Below are positions 22,195-35,484 of a DNA stretch of 64,000 nucleotides, piece after piece (the stretch's first letter is position 1; each line of letters opens with the position of its first letter). The notes under the pieces were generated by a model. That model worked only from the letters and a program-made list of their open reading frames with translations. It ran no database searches and was not told the origin of the DNA. The translations under genes and the position numbers were made by a program. Origin of the DNA: Gammaproteobacteria bacterium (GTDB taxonomy: Bacteria > Pseudomonadota > Gammaproteobacteria > Nevskiales > Nevskiaceae); contig JAPLSA010000031.1 in the NCBI GenBank assembly GCA_026398815.1, positions 1 to 64,000 on the forward strand. Reading direction: 5' to 3'.

Positions 22195-23295
22195 ATGAAG
22201 ACCGGACTGAAGATCGGCGTGCTCGGCGCCGGCCAGCTGGGGCGCATGCTGGCGCTGGCCGGCTACCCGCTGGACATCGATTTCGTGTTTCTCGATCCGG
22301 CGACCGAGGCCTGCGCCGCGCCGCTTGGCGAGCACATCCACGCCGATTACGGCGATGACGCCGCGCTTGCCGAGTTCTGCTCGCGGGTGGATCTGGCGAC
22401 TTTCGAATTCGAGAACGTGCCGAACGCCGCCGCCGAACTGGTGGCCGCACGGGTTCCGCTGCATCCGGGCCCGAAGGCGCTGACCGCCGGCCAGGACCGG
22501 CTGTCGGAAAAGGCGCTGTTCCGCTCGCTCGGCATTCCGGTACCGACTCACGCTGCCGTCGACAGCCGCGAGGGCCTGACCGCCGCCGTCGCCATCACCG
22601 GCCTGCCGGCGGTGCTCAAGACCCGGCGCATGGGCTACGACGGCAAGGGTCAGGCGGTGCTGCGCTCGCCAGAAGATCTTGATGCCGCCTGGCAGGCGAT
22701 CGGCGGTCAACCGTTGATCCTGGAGGCCTTCGTGCCGTTCGAGCGCGAGGTGTCCTGCCTGGCCGTGCGTTCGGCGAGCGGCGAAATGGTGTTCTACCCG
22801 CTGGTCGAGAACGTCCACCGCGCCGGCATCCTGCGCACCGCCACGCCGACCGTGAACGATCCGCTGCAGACGCAAGGCGAGGATTACGCGCGCCGGGTGG
22901 CCGAGCATCTCGACTACGTCGGCGTGCTCGCCTTCGAGTTCTTCGTCGCCGGCGGCCAGCTGATCGCCAACGAGATCGCGCCCCGCGTCCACAACTCCGG
23001 GCACTGGACCATCGAGGGCGCAGAGACCTCGCAGTTCGAGAATCATTTGCGGGCGATTGCCGGCCTGCCGCTGGGTTCGACCGAGCTGCGCGGCGCATCG
23101 GTGATGGTCAACTACATCGGGCTGGCGCCGGACACCGAAGCGGCCAGCCGCCTGACCGGCGTGCACACCCATCTCTACGGCAAGACGCCGAAGCCGCAGC
23201 GCAAGATCGGCCACGCCACCGTGACCGCCGCCGATGCCGCCACGCTCAAGGCCCGCGTCGCAGCGCTGCTGGCGATCCTGCCGGACGGCGGCTGA
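22195..23295 (+). CDS. purK: N5-carboxyaminoimidazole ribonucleotide synthase
   Basis: GVLGAGQLGRMLALAGYPL, ATP-grasp motifs, NEIAPRVHNSGHWTIEGAETSQFENHLRAI. Confidence 0.97.
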   Translation: MKTGLKIGVLGAGQLGRMLALAGYPLDIDFVFLDPATEACAAPLGEHIHADYGDDAALAEFCSRVDLATFEFENVPNAAAELVAARVPLHPGPKALTAGQDRLSEKALFRSLGIPVPTHAAVDSREGLTAAVAITGLPAVLKTRRMGYDGKGQAVLRSPEDLDAAWQAIGGQPLILEAFVPFEREVSCLAVRSASGEMVFYPLVENVHRAGILRTATPTVNDPLQTQGEDYARRVAEHLDYVGVLAFEFFVAGGQLIANEIAPRVHNSGHWTIEGAETSQFENHLRAIAGLPLGSTELRGASVMVNYIGLAPDTEAASRLTGVHTHLYGKTPKPQRKIGHATVTAADAATLKARVAALLAILPDGG

Positions 23296-23328
23296 CGATT
23301 CGCATCGCCAGCCGCCGGTCTCGGCAGG

Positions 23329-24381
23329 TCAGACCGGTGTGGCCAGCAGCTCGTTGAGCGCCGCGTCGATCTGCGGCGCGTAGCCCGGATCGGCGCCGAA
23401 TAGCGCCAGATGGCCGTCGATCGACTGGATCGGCCGGAACACAGCACCCGGAATCAGCGCCGCTTCGCGTTCGCAGTCGATCGGCGGGAAGAACATGTCG
23501 GTGGTGATCGGCATCACGTAGGTCTTGGCCTTGATCCGGCCCAGCGCGGCGGCCAGATCGCCGCCGGTGTGGCGGCTGACATCGCCGTTGCGCCATTTCC
23601 AGGCCATGGCCAGCAGCGCGTTCGGGTCCATGACGCCAAAGAAGCCGTTCATGAAATTGGTGACGAAGTCATCGAGCGACGAGAAGCCGAGCGCCGCCAT
23701 CCGGCCCTGGGCGTAGAACTCGGTGCTCCAGCCCATCACCGCCCACAGCTTCGCGTGGCGGCGCAGGCCGTCGCGCACCTCCATGTTCGAGGCGTACCAG
23801 CCGCCGTTGAAGCCCGGATCGGAGGTGATCGCATCGGTCAGCGTGTCGGCATAGGCCTGATCGTGGATGGTGTTCTTGGCGGTGCCGGCCAGCGGCGCGG
23901 CGCGCTTGACCATGTCCGGATAGCGGACCGCCCATTCGTAGGTCTGCTGCGCCCCCATCGAACCGCCGGTGACCAGCGCCAGCTGGGTGATGCCGAACTT
24001 CTCGGTCAGCAGGCGGTGCTGGGCACGGACGTCGTCGCCGATCCGCACTTTCGGGAAGTTGGCCATGCCGGCCGGAAACGGCGTGTTGTGCGGCGATGAC
24101 GACAGGCCATTACCGATCTGGTTGGCGATGACGATGAAGTACTTCGCCGGGTCCAGCGCCCGGCCGGGGCCGGTGTAGACCTGCTCCATGATCTTCGAGG
24201 TGCCGGAGAACCAGGTGGTGATCAGGATGGCGTTGTCCTTCGCCGCGTTGAGCGTGCCGAAGGTCGCGTAGGCCAGCTGGCAGCCGCGGATCGTGCCGCC
24301 TTCCTCAAGCGTGAAGTTGCCGAGGTCGTAGGTGTCATACGGGCCATGCACGGCCTGCGAGTAGTACGGGTTGTCGATCAT
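23329..24381 (-). CDS. MetX-like alpha/beta hydrolase
   Basis: FTLEEGGTIRGCQLAYATFGTLN, GGSMGAQQTYEWAVRYPDMV. Confidence 0.85.
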   Translation of the reverse strand: MIDNPYYSQAVHGPYDTYDLGNFTLEEGGTIRGCQLAYATFGTLNAAKDNAILITTWFSGTSKIMEQVYTGPGRALDPAKYFIVIANQIGNGLSSSPHNTPFPAGMANFPKVRIGDDVRAQHRLLTEKFGITQLALVTGGSMGAQQTYEWAVRYPDMVKRAAPLAGTAKNTIHDQAYADTLTDAITSDPGFNGGWYASNMEVRDGLRRHAKLWAVMGWSTEFYAQGRMAALGFSSLDDFVTNFMNGFFGVMDPNALLAMAWKWRNGDVSRHTGGDLAAALGRIKAKTYVMPITTDMFFPPIDCEREAALIPGAVFRPIQSIDGHLALFGADPGYAPQIDAALNELLATPV

Positions 24382-24525
24382 CTGGCGCTCCTCCTGCGGG
24401 TTCTGGTGCGTGTCCCTGGTGGCTGCGAGCCTAGCCGAGTGCGGCGGCCCGTCGGGCATCATTCGCGGGCGCTAGGGTTCGCCCGCGCACCGCTGGCGCT
24501 GCCGCGATCTGCTAGCGTCGCCGCC

Positions 24526-25491
24526 GTGAAAAAGACCGTCTTCATCACCGACTACCCGTGGCCGGAACTCGATTACGAGCACCGCCAGCTCGAAGCCGCC
24601 GGCCTGCGCGTGGTCGCCGGCCGCTCGGCGGCACTGCCCGGGCACGAGATCGACGCGATCGCCGCGCGCGAACACCCGCAGGCGATCATGACCTGCTGGG
24701 CGCAGGTCTCGGCAACCGCAATCGGCCATTGCCGCGATCTGGCGATCGTCGCCCGTTACGGTGTCGGCCTCGACAACATCGCGCTCGATGCCGCCTGGGC
24801 CGCCGGGGCGAGAGTCACCAACGTGCCGGACTACTGCGTCGAGGAAGTGTCCGACCACGCGGTGGCGATGCTGCTGGCCTGGTCGCGCGGCATCGTGCAG
24901 TGGGATCGCGAGGTCAAGCGCGGCCTCTGGGACCCGGCGCTGGCGCGGCTGAAGCGCACGCGCGGGCTGACCGTGGGTCTGGTCGGCTACGGCCGCGCCG
25001 GCCGGCTGGTGGCGCGCAAGCTGAGCGGCTGGGGGTTGCGGGTGATCGCCTGTGGCCGCACGCCGCCGACCGGCGAAGACGCCGCGCGCGTCGAGTGGAT
25101 GAGCCTCGATGCGCTGCTGCCGCAGGCCGATGCGGTGATCGCGCTGCTGCCACTGTCGCCGGCCACCGCCAACCTGTTCGATGCCGCCCGCTTCGCCCAG
25201 ATGAAGCGCGGCGCACTGTTCGTCAATGTCAGCCGAGGCGGGCTGGTCGACAACGCGGCGCTGCTCGATGCGCTGGATGCCGGCCAGCTCGATACCGCCG
25301 CGCTCGACGTGATCGCCGGCGAGCCGAATCCGCCGGCAACCGTCACCGCCCATCCCCGGGTGATTGCCACGCCGCACATCGCGTTCTCCAGCCCGGATGC
25401 GATCCAGGAACTGCGCGAGCGCACCGTCGACGAGGTGTTGCGGGCGTTCCGGGGCGAGCCGGCGCGAGTGCTGGTACCGCGCCCGGCCTGA
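24526..25491 (+). CDS. D-isomer-specific 2-hydroxyacid dehydrogenase (CtBP/glycerate dehydrogenase-like)
   Basis: VGLVGYGRAGRLVARKL Rossmann motif, NVSRGGLVDNAAL, ATPHIAFSS; GTG start. Confidence 0.9.
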   Translation: MKKTVFITDYPWPELDYEHRQLEAAGLRVVAGRSAALPGHEIDAIAAREHPQAIMTCWAQVSATAIGHCRDLAIVARYGVGLDNIALDAAWAAGARVTNVPDYCVEEVSDHAVAMLLAWSRGIVQWDREVKRGLWDPALARLKRTRGLTVGLVGYGRAGRLVARKLSGWGLRVIACGRTPPTGEDAARVEWMSLDALLPQADAVIALLPLSPATANLFDAARFAQMKRGALFVNVSRGGLVDNAALLDALDAGQLDTAALDVIAGEPNPPATVTAHPRVIATPHIAFSSPDAIQELRERTVDEVLRAFRGEPARVLVPRPA

Positions 25492-25496
25492 AGGAT

Positions 25497-26246
25497 TCAG
25501 CCGCGCCGCAGGTAGTTGGCGTTCTCCGCCCACAGCGCGCGGTAGCACTCGGCGGCGTAGCTGGACGGTTCGCTGACCTCCAGCGGCGCCCGGGCCTCGC
25601 CCATGCGCTCGACCAACGCGGCGTACGGAATCACCGCCGCGCAGACATCCTTCATCGCCTTCGGCGGCTGCTCGATCAGGCCGCGATGCAGGCCGCGGCG
25701 GCGGTCGGCCATCGACCAGAACGGCCGCAGGCGGGCTCTGGGCAGCTCGTTGGCCTTGAAGTAGTCGATCAGGGTCATCAGCGCGCGCAGGCTCAGGTGC
25801 GTCGGCACAGTCGGCACCAGGATGCGGTCGGCAGCGGCAAAGATGTTGTCGGCAAGGTGCGACAGGCTCGGCGGACAGTCGAGCACCACCAGGCTGTACT
25901 GCTCCGACAGCGGCTCGATCAGCGTGCGCAGGCGGTCATGGCTGTTGTCGTCCTTGCGCAGCCAGACGTCGAGATGCCGGCTGTCCAGATCGGCCGGGAT
26001 CAGGTGCAGGTGGTCGTACGGCGTTTCGACGATGCGGCGACCGATCGGCGATGTGCCCCGCCATACGGTCTTGTCCGGCGCCCTGGCGGCCTCACCACCC
26101 TGCAGGTACCAGCTCGCCGCGCCCTGCGGGTCGAGATCCCACAGCAGCGTGTGCAGGCCGCTCTGGGCCGCCAGATAGGCGAGGTTGACGGCGGCGGCGG
26201 TCTTGCCGACGCCGCCCTTCAGGTTGTAGATCGCCAGTGTTTTCAT
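25497..26246 (-). CDS. ParA family ATPase (orphan)
   Basis: KGGVGKTAAAVNLAYLAA deviant Walker A, LLWDLDPQGAASWYL, VLDCPPSLSHL; no parB neighbour. Confidence 0.9.
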   Translation of the reverse strand: MKTLAIYNLKGGVGKTAAAVNLAYLAAQSGLHTLLWDLDPQGAASWYLQGGEAARAPDKTVWRGTSPIGRRIVETPYDHLHLIPADLDSRHLDVWLRKDDNSHDRLRTLIEPLSEQYSLVVLDCPPSLSHLADNIFAAADRILVPTVPTHLSLRALMTLIDYFKANELPRARLRPFWSMADRRRGLHRGLIEQPPKAMKDVCAAVIPYAALVERMGEARAPLEVSEPSSYAAECYRALWAENANYLRRG

Positions 26247-26331
26247 CGACTTCTCCCGGCCCGCAGGCCACGGGCCGGGAGAATGTCCCGCAGATCGGGC
26301 GGCCGATCAATGGCTGCGTCGCGCCGGCCGC

Positions 26332-28194
26332 TCAGTACTTCTGGATATGGGTTGCCACAGCGGCAACGGCAGCCTCGTCGAGCGGCGCCGGGTACAGCTT
26401 GGGCATCTTGCTCGACGGGTTCTTGATCCATTCGATGGTCCTGGCGAGGCCGAGCCGGGTCGACACACCCTTCAGCGAAGGGCCGACGCCGCCTTCGGCA
26501 TTGGCGCCATGGCAGGCCGAACAGACGCTGCTGTAGATCGCGGCACCCATGCCGCCACTGCCGGGCGACGTTCCGGCCGACGAGGTCAGCGATGCGCTGC
26601 CCTGACCGCCCAGCTTGTAGAGGATCAGCGTCGGCGAGCCGCTGACGCCGAAAGTCAGCCGCGACACGTTGCCGGAAGTCGAGGCGACGTACTGGGTGCC
26701 GCCGAGTGCGTAGCTGATGACACCGCCGGCCACCGCGCCGCCGGTCTGCGTCTTGTACAGCAGCTTGCCCGTGGCGCTGTCCAGCGCCAGGAAATTGCCG
26801 GCCATGTCGCCCGTGAAGATCACGCCACCGGCGCTCGGCGTCACCCCGGCCACCACCGGGCCGTCGGCCTTGTAGCTCCAGCGGATCTTGCCGTTGTCCG
26901 GGTCCACCGCGTGGACCCAGCCGTAGGACTCGTCATCCATCTTCCAGTCGCCGCCGAGCATGAACTGGCCGGGAATGAAGTCCTTCTGCGGCTTCGGTGT
27001 GATCGTCGAGCACCAGTCAACGACGCCGACGACGATCGCCTTGTTCTTCACATCGAACGCCGGCCCGTTCCATTCGACCCCGCCCAGCACGCCGGGACAG
27101 GTGCGCAGGCCGGCAGCGATCGGCCGCACGCCTTCGTTTTCGATGCGGGCGATCGGCGTGTCGAACACACGCTTGCGGGTTTCGCGGTTGACGCCGTACA
27201 GGTGGCCATTCTTCGAGCCGATGGCGGCGATCGGATGGCCCTTGCTGTCGTGGTAGAGCATCGGCGCGGCGCCGAGATCGAGATCGTGGCCGTCGTTGGA
27301 GACGATCTGGTGGTACCACTTCAGTGCGCCGGTGCGGGCATCGAGCACCAGCATGCTGTCGGTGTACAGGTTCTTGCCGGGGCGATGGCCGGGCAGGATG
27401 TCCGGCGCCGGATTGCCGACCGGCACAAACACTTCGCCGGTCGACATGTCGATCGAGTAGTGGGTCCACGAGCCGCCGCCGCCGTAACGGGCGGTGCCGC
27501 GCTCGTGCCAGGTCTCCGCTCCCGGCTCCTTGCCGCGCGGAATGGTGTTGAAGCGCCAGACCTCGCGGCCGCTGTCCTGTTCGTAGGCCATGATCCGGCC
27601 TCTGACGCCCCAGTCGCTGCCGGCGCTACCGATGATCAGCAGGCCCTGCCAGACGATCGGCGCTGCGCTGAAGAACTCGCCCTGCAGCGGATCGCCGACC
27701 TGCTGCTGCCACAGGGTCTTGCCGGTCGCGGCCTCGATCGCCAGCAGGCGGCCATCGGAAGTGCCGCGGAACAGCTTGCCGTTGGCGTAGGCCACGCCGC
27801 GATTGACCGGGAACACTTCCGGCTGCTCCGGCGTGTAGTGATGGCGCCAGCGCTGCGCGCAGTTGGTGGCGTCAAGCGCGATCGTGTCGTGCGCGGTGGT
27901 CAGGTACAGCACGCCATCGAGCTGCACCAGGCCGGTGTGCAGCGAACCGCTGCCGTCAAGCTTGATCCGGCAGTGCTCGGCCAGCTGGCCGGCATTGGCC
28001 GGCGTGATCTGGCCGACGTGGGCGTAGCGTTGTCCGTCGGCAGTGCCGTTGTAGCTCAGCCAGCGGGTGTCGGCGACTTCGGCTGCGCCTGCGGCATCAC
28101 CGCCTGCCGGTCCGGCGGCCGATGCCGCGAGGCTGACGATAGCGACCGGAAACAGCACGATCGCGCGCCGCAGCGCGCCGGGCACAGGGTTCAT
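26332..28194 (-). CDS. PQQ-dependent quinoprotein with C-terminal cytochrome c domain
   Basis: Signal peptide, PQQ beta-propeller repeats (DARTGALKWYHQ, DPDNGKIRWSYKA), C-terminal SVCSACHGANAEGGVGPSL. Confidence 0.9.
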   Translation of the reverse strand: MNPVPGALRRAIVLFPVAIVSLAASAAGPAGGDAAGAAEVADTRWLSYNGTADGQRYAHVGQITPANAGQLAEHCRIKLDGSGSLHTGLVQLDGVLYLTTAHDTIALDATNCAQRWRHHYTPEQPEVFPVNRGVAYANGKLFRGTSDGRLLAIEAATGKTLWQQQVGDPLQGEFFSAAPIVWQGLLIIGSAGSDWGVRGRIMAYEQDSGREVWRFNTIPRGKEPGAETWHERGTARYGGGGSWTHYSIDMSTGEVFVPVGNPAPDILPGHRPGKNLYTDSMLVLDARTGALKWYHQIVSNDGHDLDLGAAPMLYHDSKGHPIAAIGSKNGHLYGVNRETRKRVFDTPIARIENEGVRPIAAGLRTCPGVLGGVEWNGPAFDVKNKAIVVGVVDWCSTITPKPQKDFIPGQFMLGGDWKMDDESYGWVHAVDPDNGKIRWSYKADGPVVAGVTPSAGGVIFTGDMAGNFLALDSATGKLLYKTQTGGAVAGGVISYALGGTQYVASTSGNVSRLTFGVSGSPTLILYKLGGQGSASLTSSAGTSPGSGGMGAAIYSSVCSACHGANAEGGVGPSLKGVSTRLGLARTIEWIKNPSSKMPKLYPAPLDEAAVAAVATHIQKY

Positions 28195-28318
28195 CGGTTT
28201 CTCCTCGTCTGGGTCTTGTACGCCGCAGCTTCGAGGCTGCGGTCACCCTGACTCTAAGACGGGAGCCGGACCTGCCGTAAGCGCGGGCAGGCCCGCGCTG
28301 CGGTGGCGCGCAGTGGCG

Positions 28319-31815
<3,497 letters not shown>

Positions 31816-31839
31816 GGCCTGGTACCACCGGCGATCGGA

Positions 31840-32940
31840 TCAGAGCCGCATCGGCATCACCACGAACTTGCCGCTGGCCTGTGCTGCATCGTGGATCAGA
31901 CCGCTGGCATCGGAGCTGCGCAGCTTGAAGATGAATTCCGCTCCTTCGATGGCGTCGAGCGCGTCCAGCAGGTAGCTGACGTTGAAACCGATCTCCAGCG
32001 GTGCGCCGCCGTACTCGATTTCGACTTCTTCTTCGGCTTCTTCCTGCTCCGGGTTCTGCGTCTGGATCCGCAGCATGTCGGCTTCCAGCGTCAGCCGGAC
32101 ACCGCGGAACTTCTCGTTCGACAAGATCGCCGCACGCGCCAGCGCAGCCCGGACCTTGAGGCGATCGCACTTGACGATCTTGTCGGAGTCCTCGGGAATC
32201 ACGCGCTCGTAGTCCGGGAACCGGCCTTCGATCAGCTTCGAGGTCAGGCGCAGGTCTTCGACATCCACCTGGATCTGGTTCGCGGTCAGCGACAGCGTCA
32301 CCGGCGACTCGCTGGTATCGAGCAGGCGCTGCAGTTCCAGCACCGTCTTGCGCGGCAGGATGACCTGGGTGTCCTTCTTGGCGCTGTGCTCGCGGCCCAG
32401 CTCGGCCATGGCCAGACGGTGGCCGTCGGTCGCCACGGTGCGCAGACGTGCTGGACGAATTTCCAGCAGCAAGCCGTTCAGGTAATAGCGGACGTCCTGC
32501 TGGGCCATCGCGAACTGGGTGCGTGACAGCAGGTCCTTCAGTTCCCGGTTGTTCAGTTCCAGGCGCACGTCGGAAGGATCCGATGCGAATACCGGGAATT
32601 CTTCGGCCGGCAGCGTGGCCAGCGAGAAACGGCTGCGGCCGGACTTCAGGGTCAGCTTGTTGTCGGCGTACTCCAGGCTGAGCATCGCGCCTTCCGGAAG
32701 GCCACGGCAGATGTCGTGCAGCTTGCGGGCCGGCGCCGTGATACGACCCGGCACCAGATTCTGGATGCGCACCTTGCGTTCGACCTGCAGCTCCAGATCG
32801 GTGCCGGTCAGGCTCAGCAGATCGTCCTTCGCTTCCAGCAGCAGATTTCCGAGGACCGGCAGTGACTGCCGACGCTCGACAACGCCGATCACCGATTGCA
32901 GGGCAGAAAGAAGCTCACCTCGGGAAATCTGGATGTTCAT
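31840..32940 (-). CDS. dnaN: DNA polymerase III beta subunit (sliding clamp)
   Basis: Start MNIQISRGELLSALQSVIGVVERRQSLPVLGNLLL and C-terminal VVMPMRL. Confidence 0.98.
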   Translation of the reverse strand: MNIQISRGELLSALQSVIGVVERRQSLPVLGNLLLEAKDDLLSLTGTDLELQVERKVRIQNLVPGRITAPARKLHDICRGLPEGAMLSLEYADNKLTLKSGRSRFSLATLPAEEFPVFASDPSDVRLELNNRELKDLLSRTQFAMAQQDVRYYLNGLLLEIRPARLRTVATDGHRLAMAELGREHSAKKDTQVILPRKTVLELQRLLDTSESPVTLSLTANQIQVDVEDLRLTSKLIEGRFPDYERVIPEDSDKIVKCDRLKVRAALARAAILSNEKFRGVRLTLEADMLRIQTQNPEQEEAEEEVEIEYGGAPLEIGFNVSYLLDALDAIEGAEFIFKLRSSDASGLIHDAAQASGKFVVMPMRL

Positions 32941-33201
32941 GGGCAGACCAATTGCATAAATGGGTTTGAATCTTGAAAACCTAGTTTTAGTAGTCTGACG
33001 GTCAAGCTGGGGACAGAAGCTGGATTCCTGATGCTTATCAGCGCGTTACCGGGTTATGGAAGGACCGTGCAGAGCACTGCCGTGGTTGTCCAAAACCTAG
33101 GATAAAGCTGTGGATAAAAAGCCGTCCCAAGGCTGCCGGATGATTATACACAGCTTGTTCCAGCCTCTTTCCCCGGCTTTTTGCGCGCTTTTACCGGGTT
33201 T
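32941..33201. other. Candidate oriC segment (dnaN-dnaA intergenic)
   Basis: DnaA boxes TGTGGATAA (33109-33117) and TTATACACA (33144-33152) in a relatively AT-rich spacer; another TTATCCACA at 34652-34660 upstream of dnaA. Confidence 0.65.
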
Positions 33202-34536
33202 TCAGTTGGTCAGCTGGCGAAGCAGATTTTCATAATCTTCCTTCAAACGGTCGTCTTCGCGGCAGAGTTCGGCAACTTTCCTGACAGCGTGCAGGACCGT
33301 GGTGTGGTCCTTGCCGAATGCGGTGCCGATTTCCGGATAGCTGTGCCGGGTCAGTTCCTTCGACAGGGCCATCGCCACCTGACGTGGACGCGCCAGCGTA
33401 CGGGTGCGCCGAACCGAGGTCAGGTCTGCCAGCCGGATGTTGTAGTACGCGGCGACGGTACGCTTGATGTTGTCGAGCGTCACGGCCCGGTCGTACGACG
33501 CCAGCATGTCCTTCAGTGTGGTCCGGGCGAATTCGGCGGTGATCGGCGCGCCGGTCAGCCGCGCAGAGGCGTTCAGGCGGTGCAGCGCACCCTCGAGTTC
33601 ACGGACGTTCGAGCGGATGCGCTGGGCGACCAGCACGGCGACATCTTCCGGAAGGCGGACACCCAGCACGTCGGCCTTGGCCAGCAGGATGGCGATGCGG
33701 GTCTCGAATTCCGGCGGCTCGACCGGCACCGACAAGCCCCAGGTGAAACGGGATTTGAGGCGGTCGTCCAGCGCGTCGAGTTCGCGTGGATAGCGATCGC
33801 AGGTCATCACGATCTGCCGCCGGCCGTCGATCAAGGCATTGAAGGTGTGGAAGAACTCTTCTTGGGAATGTTCCTTGCCGGCGAGGAAGTGGATGTCGTC
33901 GATCAGCAGCGCGTCGACGGTGCGGTAGAAGTTCTTGAATTCGACCTGGCGGCCGTAGCGGATCGCCGACACCATCTGGTTGAACCACTGCTCGGCGCCG
34001 ACGTAGACGATCCGTGCGTTTGCCTTCTCGGCCAGGATCGCGTTGCCGATGCCGTGCATCAGATGGGTCTTGCCGAGGCCGGACTCGCCGTAGATCAGCA
34101 GGGGGTTGTAGATGCCGCCGGGTGCGGAGGCGACCTGCAGGCCCGCGGCGCGCGCCTGGGAATTCGACTTGCCTTCGATGAACGAGGCCAGCGTGTAGCG
34201 CGGATCGAGCTTGCCCCGCCCGTACGGCATGGTGTCGTCGAGCGCGGCGGCGCTGCTGCCATTGCTGCTGGCGCCGCGCACCGGGTCAGAGCTGGTGCCA
34301 CCGACGGCGATGTTCACCACCACGTCGTAGGCGGCGAGGCTCGACATGGTGCGCTGGATGCGGCCAAGGAAATCGCTCTTGACCCGGTCCATGACGATCC
34401 GGTTGGGCGCCAGCAAGGTCATCTGGTCATCGCTCAGGATCACCCGCAACGGGCGAATCCAGGTGCTGATCTCCTTCTCGGGCAGATCGGCCTCGAGTCG
34501 GGAAATGCAGCGGTCCCACAGGTCTTGGTTCAGCAT
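33202..34536 (-). CDS. dnaA: Chromosomal replication initiator protein DnaA
   Basis: YGESGLGKTHLMHGIGN, LLIDDIHFLAGKE, C-terminal IGTAFGKDHTTVLHAVRKV. Confidence 0.98.
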   Translation of the reverse strand: MLNQDLWDRCISRLEADLPEKEISTWIRPLRVILSDDQMTLLAPNRIVMDRVKSDFLGRIQRTMSSLAAYDVVVNIAVGGTSSDPVRGASSNGSSAAALDDTMPYGRGKLDPRYTLASFIEGKSNSQARAAGLQVASAPGGIYNPLLIYGESGLGKTHLMHGIGNAILAEKANARIVYVGAEQWFNQMVSAIRYGRQVEFKNFYRTVDALLIDDIHFLAGKEHSQEEFFHTFNALIDGRRQIVMTCDRYPRELDALDDRLKSRFTWGLSVPVEPPEFETRIAILLAKADVLGVRLPEDVAVLVAQRIRSNVRELEGALHRLNASARLTGAPITAEFARTTLKDMLASYDRAVTLDNIKRTVAAYYNIRLADLTSVRRTRTLARPRQVAMALSKELTRHSYPEIGTAFGKDHTTVLHAVRKVAELCREDDRLKEDYENLLRQLTN

Positions 34537-34651
34537 CGGGCAAAAGCGGTCGGGTAGCAGCAAGGGACGAGGAAGCGGACCCGATCGCGAGCGCTCGAAG
34601 GCTGTTCAGCCAGCCGCGATGGGGAAACAGTCTATCGTCTGCCCGGCATGC

Positions 34652-34660
34652 TTATCCACA
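34652..34660 (+). promoter_or_regulatory. Consensus DnaA box TTATCCACA upstream of dnaA
   Basis: Exact match to the consensus in the dnaA-rpmH intergenic region. Confidence 0.8.
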
Positions 34661-34767
34661 GGCCACCTGTCCGCCGCTGCGGCACAGGCAGCGCGTGCCA
34701 GAACACTGGCGCTTGAAGATTCCGATTGACAGCGGCTAGAATCGCGGTCCCCAACGAGTACACCGTC

Positions 34768-34905
34768 ATGAGCAAGCGCACTTTTCAGCCGCACACCCTG
34801 AGCCGCAAGCGGACCCACGGCTTCCGCGCCCGCATGGCGACCGTCGGTGGCCGCGCCGTCCTGTCGCGCCGTCGCGCCAAGGGCCGTGCCCGCCTGATTC
34901 CGTAA
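34768..34905 (+). CDS. rpmH: 50S ribosomal protein L34
   Basis: [45 protein letters not shown] (45 aa; below the size cutoff of the supplied ORF track). Confidence 0.98.
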   Translation: MSKRTFQPHTLSRKRTHGFRARMATVGGRAVLSRRRAKGRARLIP

Positions 34906-34916
34906 AGCCGCTTTCC

Positions 34917-35312
34917 ATGCCGGGTCCGGCGCGCTTCCCGCCGTCGGTCCGGTTGCACAAGCCGGCGGAGTTCAAGCTGGTTTTTGCCGAAGGAAAGAAG
35001 CTGCGCCGGGCCCCGCTCAGCGTCAGCTATCGCCGGAATACGCTGCAGGACGCCCGACTCGGCCTTGCGATCGCCAAGAAGGCGGTTGCCCAGGCGCACG
35101 ACCGGAACCGCATCAAGCGTCTCATCCGCGAGGAATTCCGGCACAATCGCGCCCGGTTGCCGGCTGTGGATCTGGTGTTCTTTGCCCAGCCCGGCCTCGC
35201 CGCTGTGCCGAATCCCGCGCTCCGGGGTTTGCTTTCCGACCTCTGGACCCAAGTGATCGAACGATGCGCGCGATCCTCACCGGCCCCATCCGCGCCTACC
35301 AGCGCGTCCTGA
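34917..35312 (+). CDS. rnpA: Ribonuclease P protein component
   Basis: [28 protein letters not shown] signature, position between rpmH and yidD. Confidence 0.96.
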   Translation: MPGPARFPPSVRLHKPAEFKLVFAEGKKLRRAPLSVSYRRNTLQDARLGLAIAKKAVAQAHDRNRIKRLIREEFRHNRARLPAVDLVFFAQPGLAAVPNPALRGLLSDLWTQVIERCARSSPAPSAPTSAS

Positions 35313-35479
35313 GCCCGCTGCTCGGGCCCCGTTGCCGTTTCCATCCCAGCTGTTCCCATTACGCGCTCGAAGCGATCGAACGCTTCGGTGCCGCGCGCGG
35401 CAGCTGGCTGGCCATCAAACGCATTTCCCGCTGCCACCCGCTGAACGCGGGCGGTCTTGACCCTGTTCCGGAGCGCTAG
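35264..35479 (+). CDS. yidD: Membrane protein insertion efficiency factor YidD
   Basis: [31 protein letters not shown]. Confidence 0.96.
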   Translation: MRAILTGPIRAYQRVLSPLLGPRCRFHPSCSHYALEAIERFGAARGSWLAIKRISRCHPLNAGGLDPVPER

Positions 35480-35484
35480 TCCCC

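Noticed and set aside
26347-28251. 634-aa plus-strand ORF opposite the quinoprotein
   Set aside because: Antisense shadow of a clear PQQ/cytochrome c gene with no domain motifs
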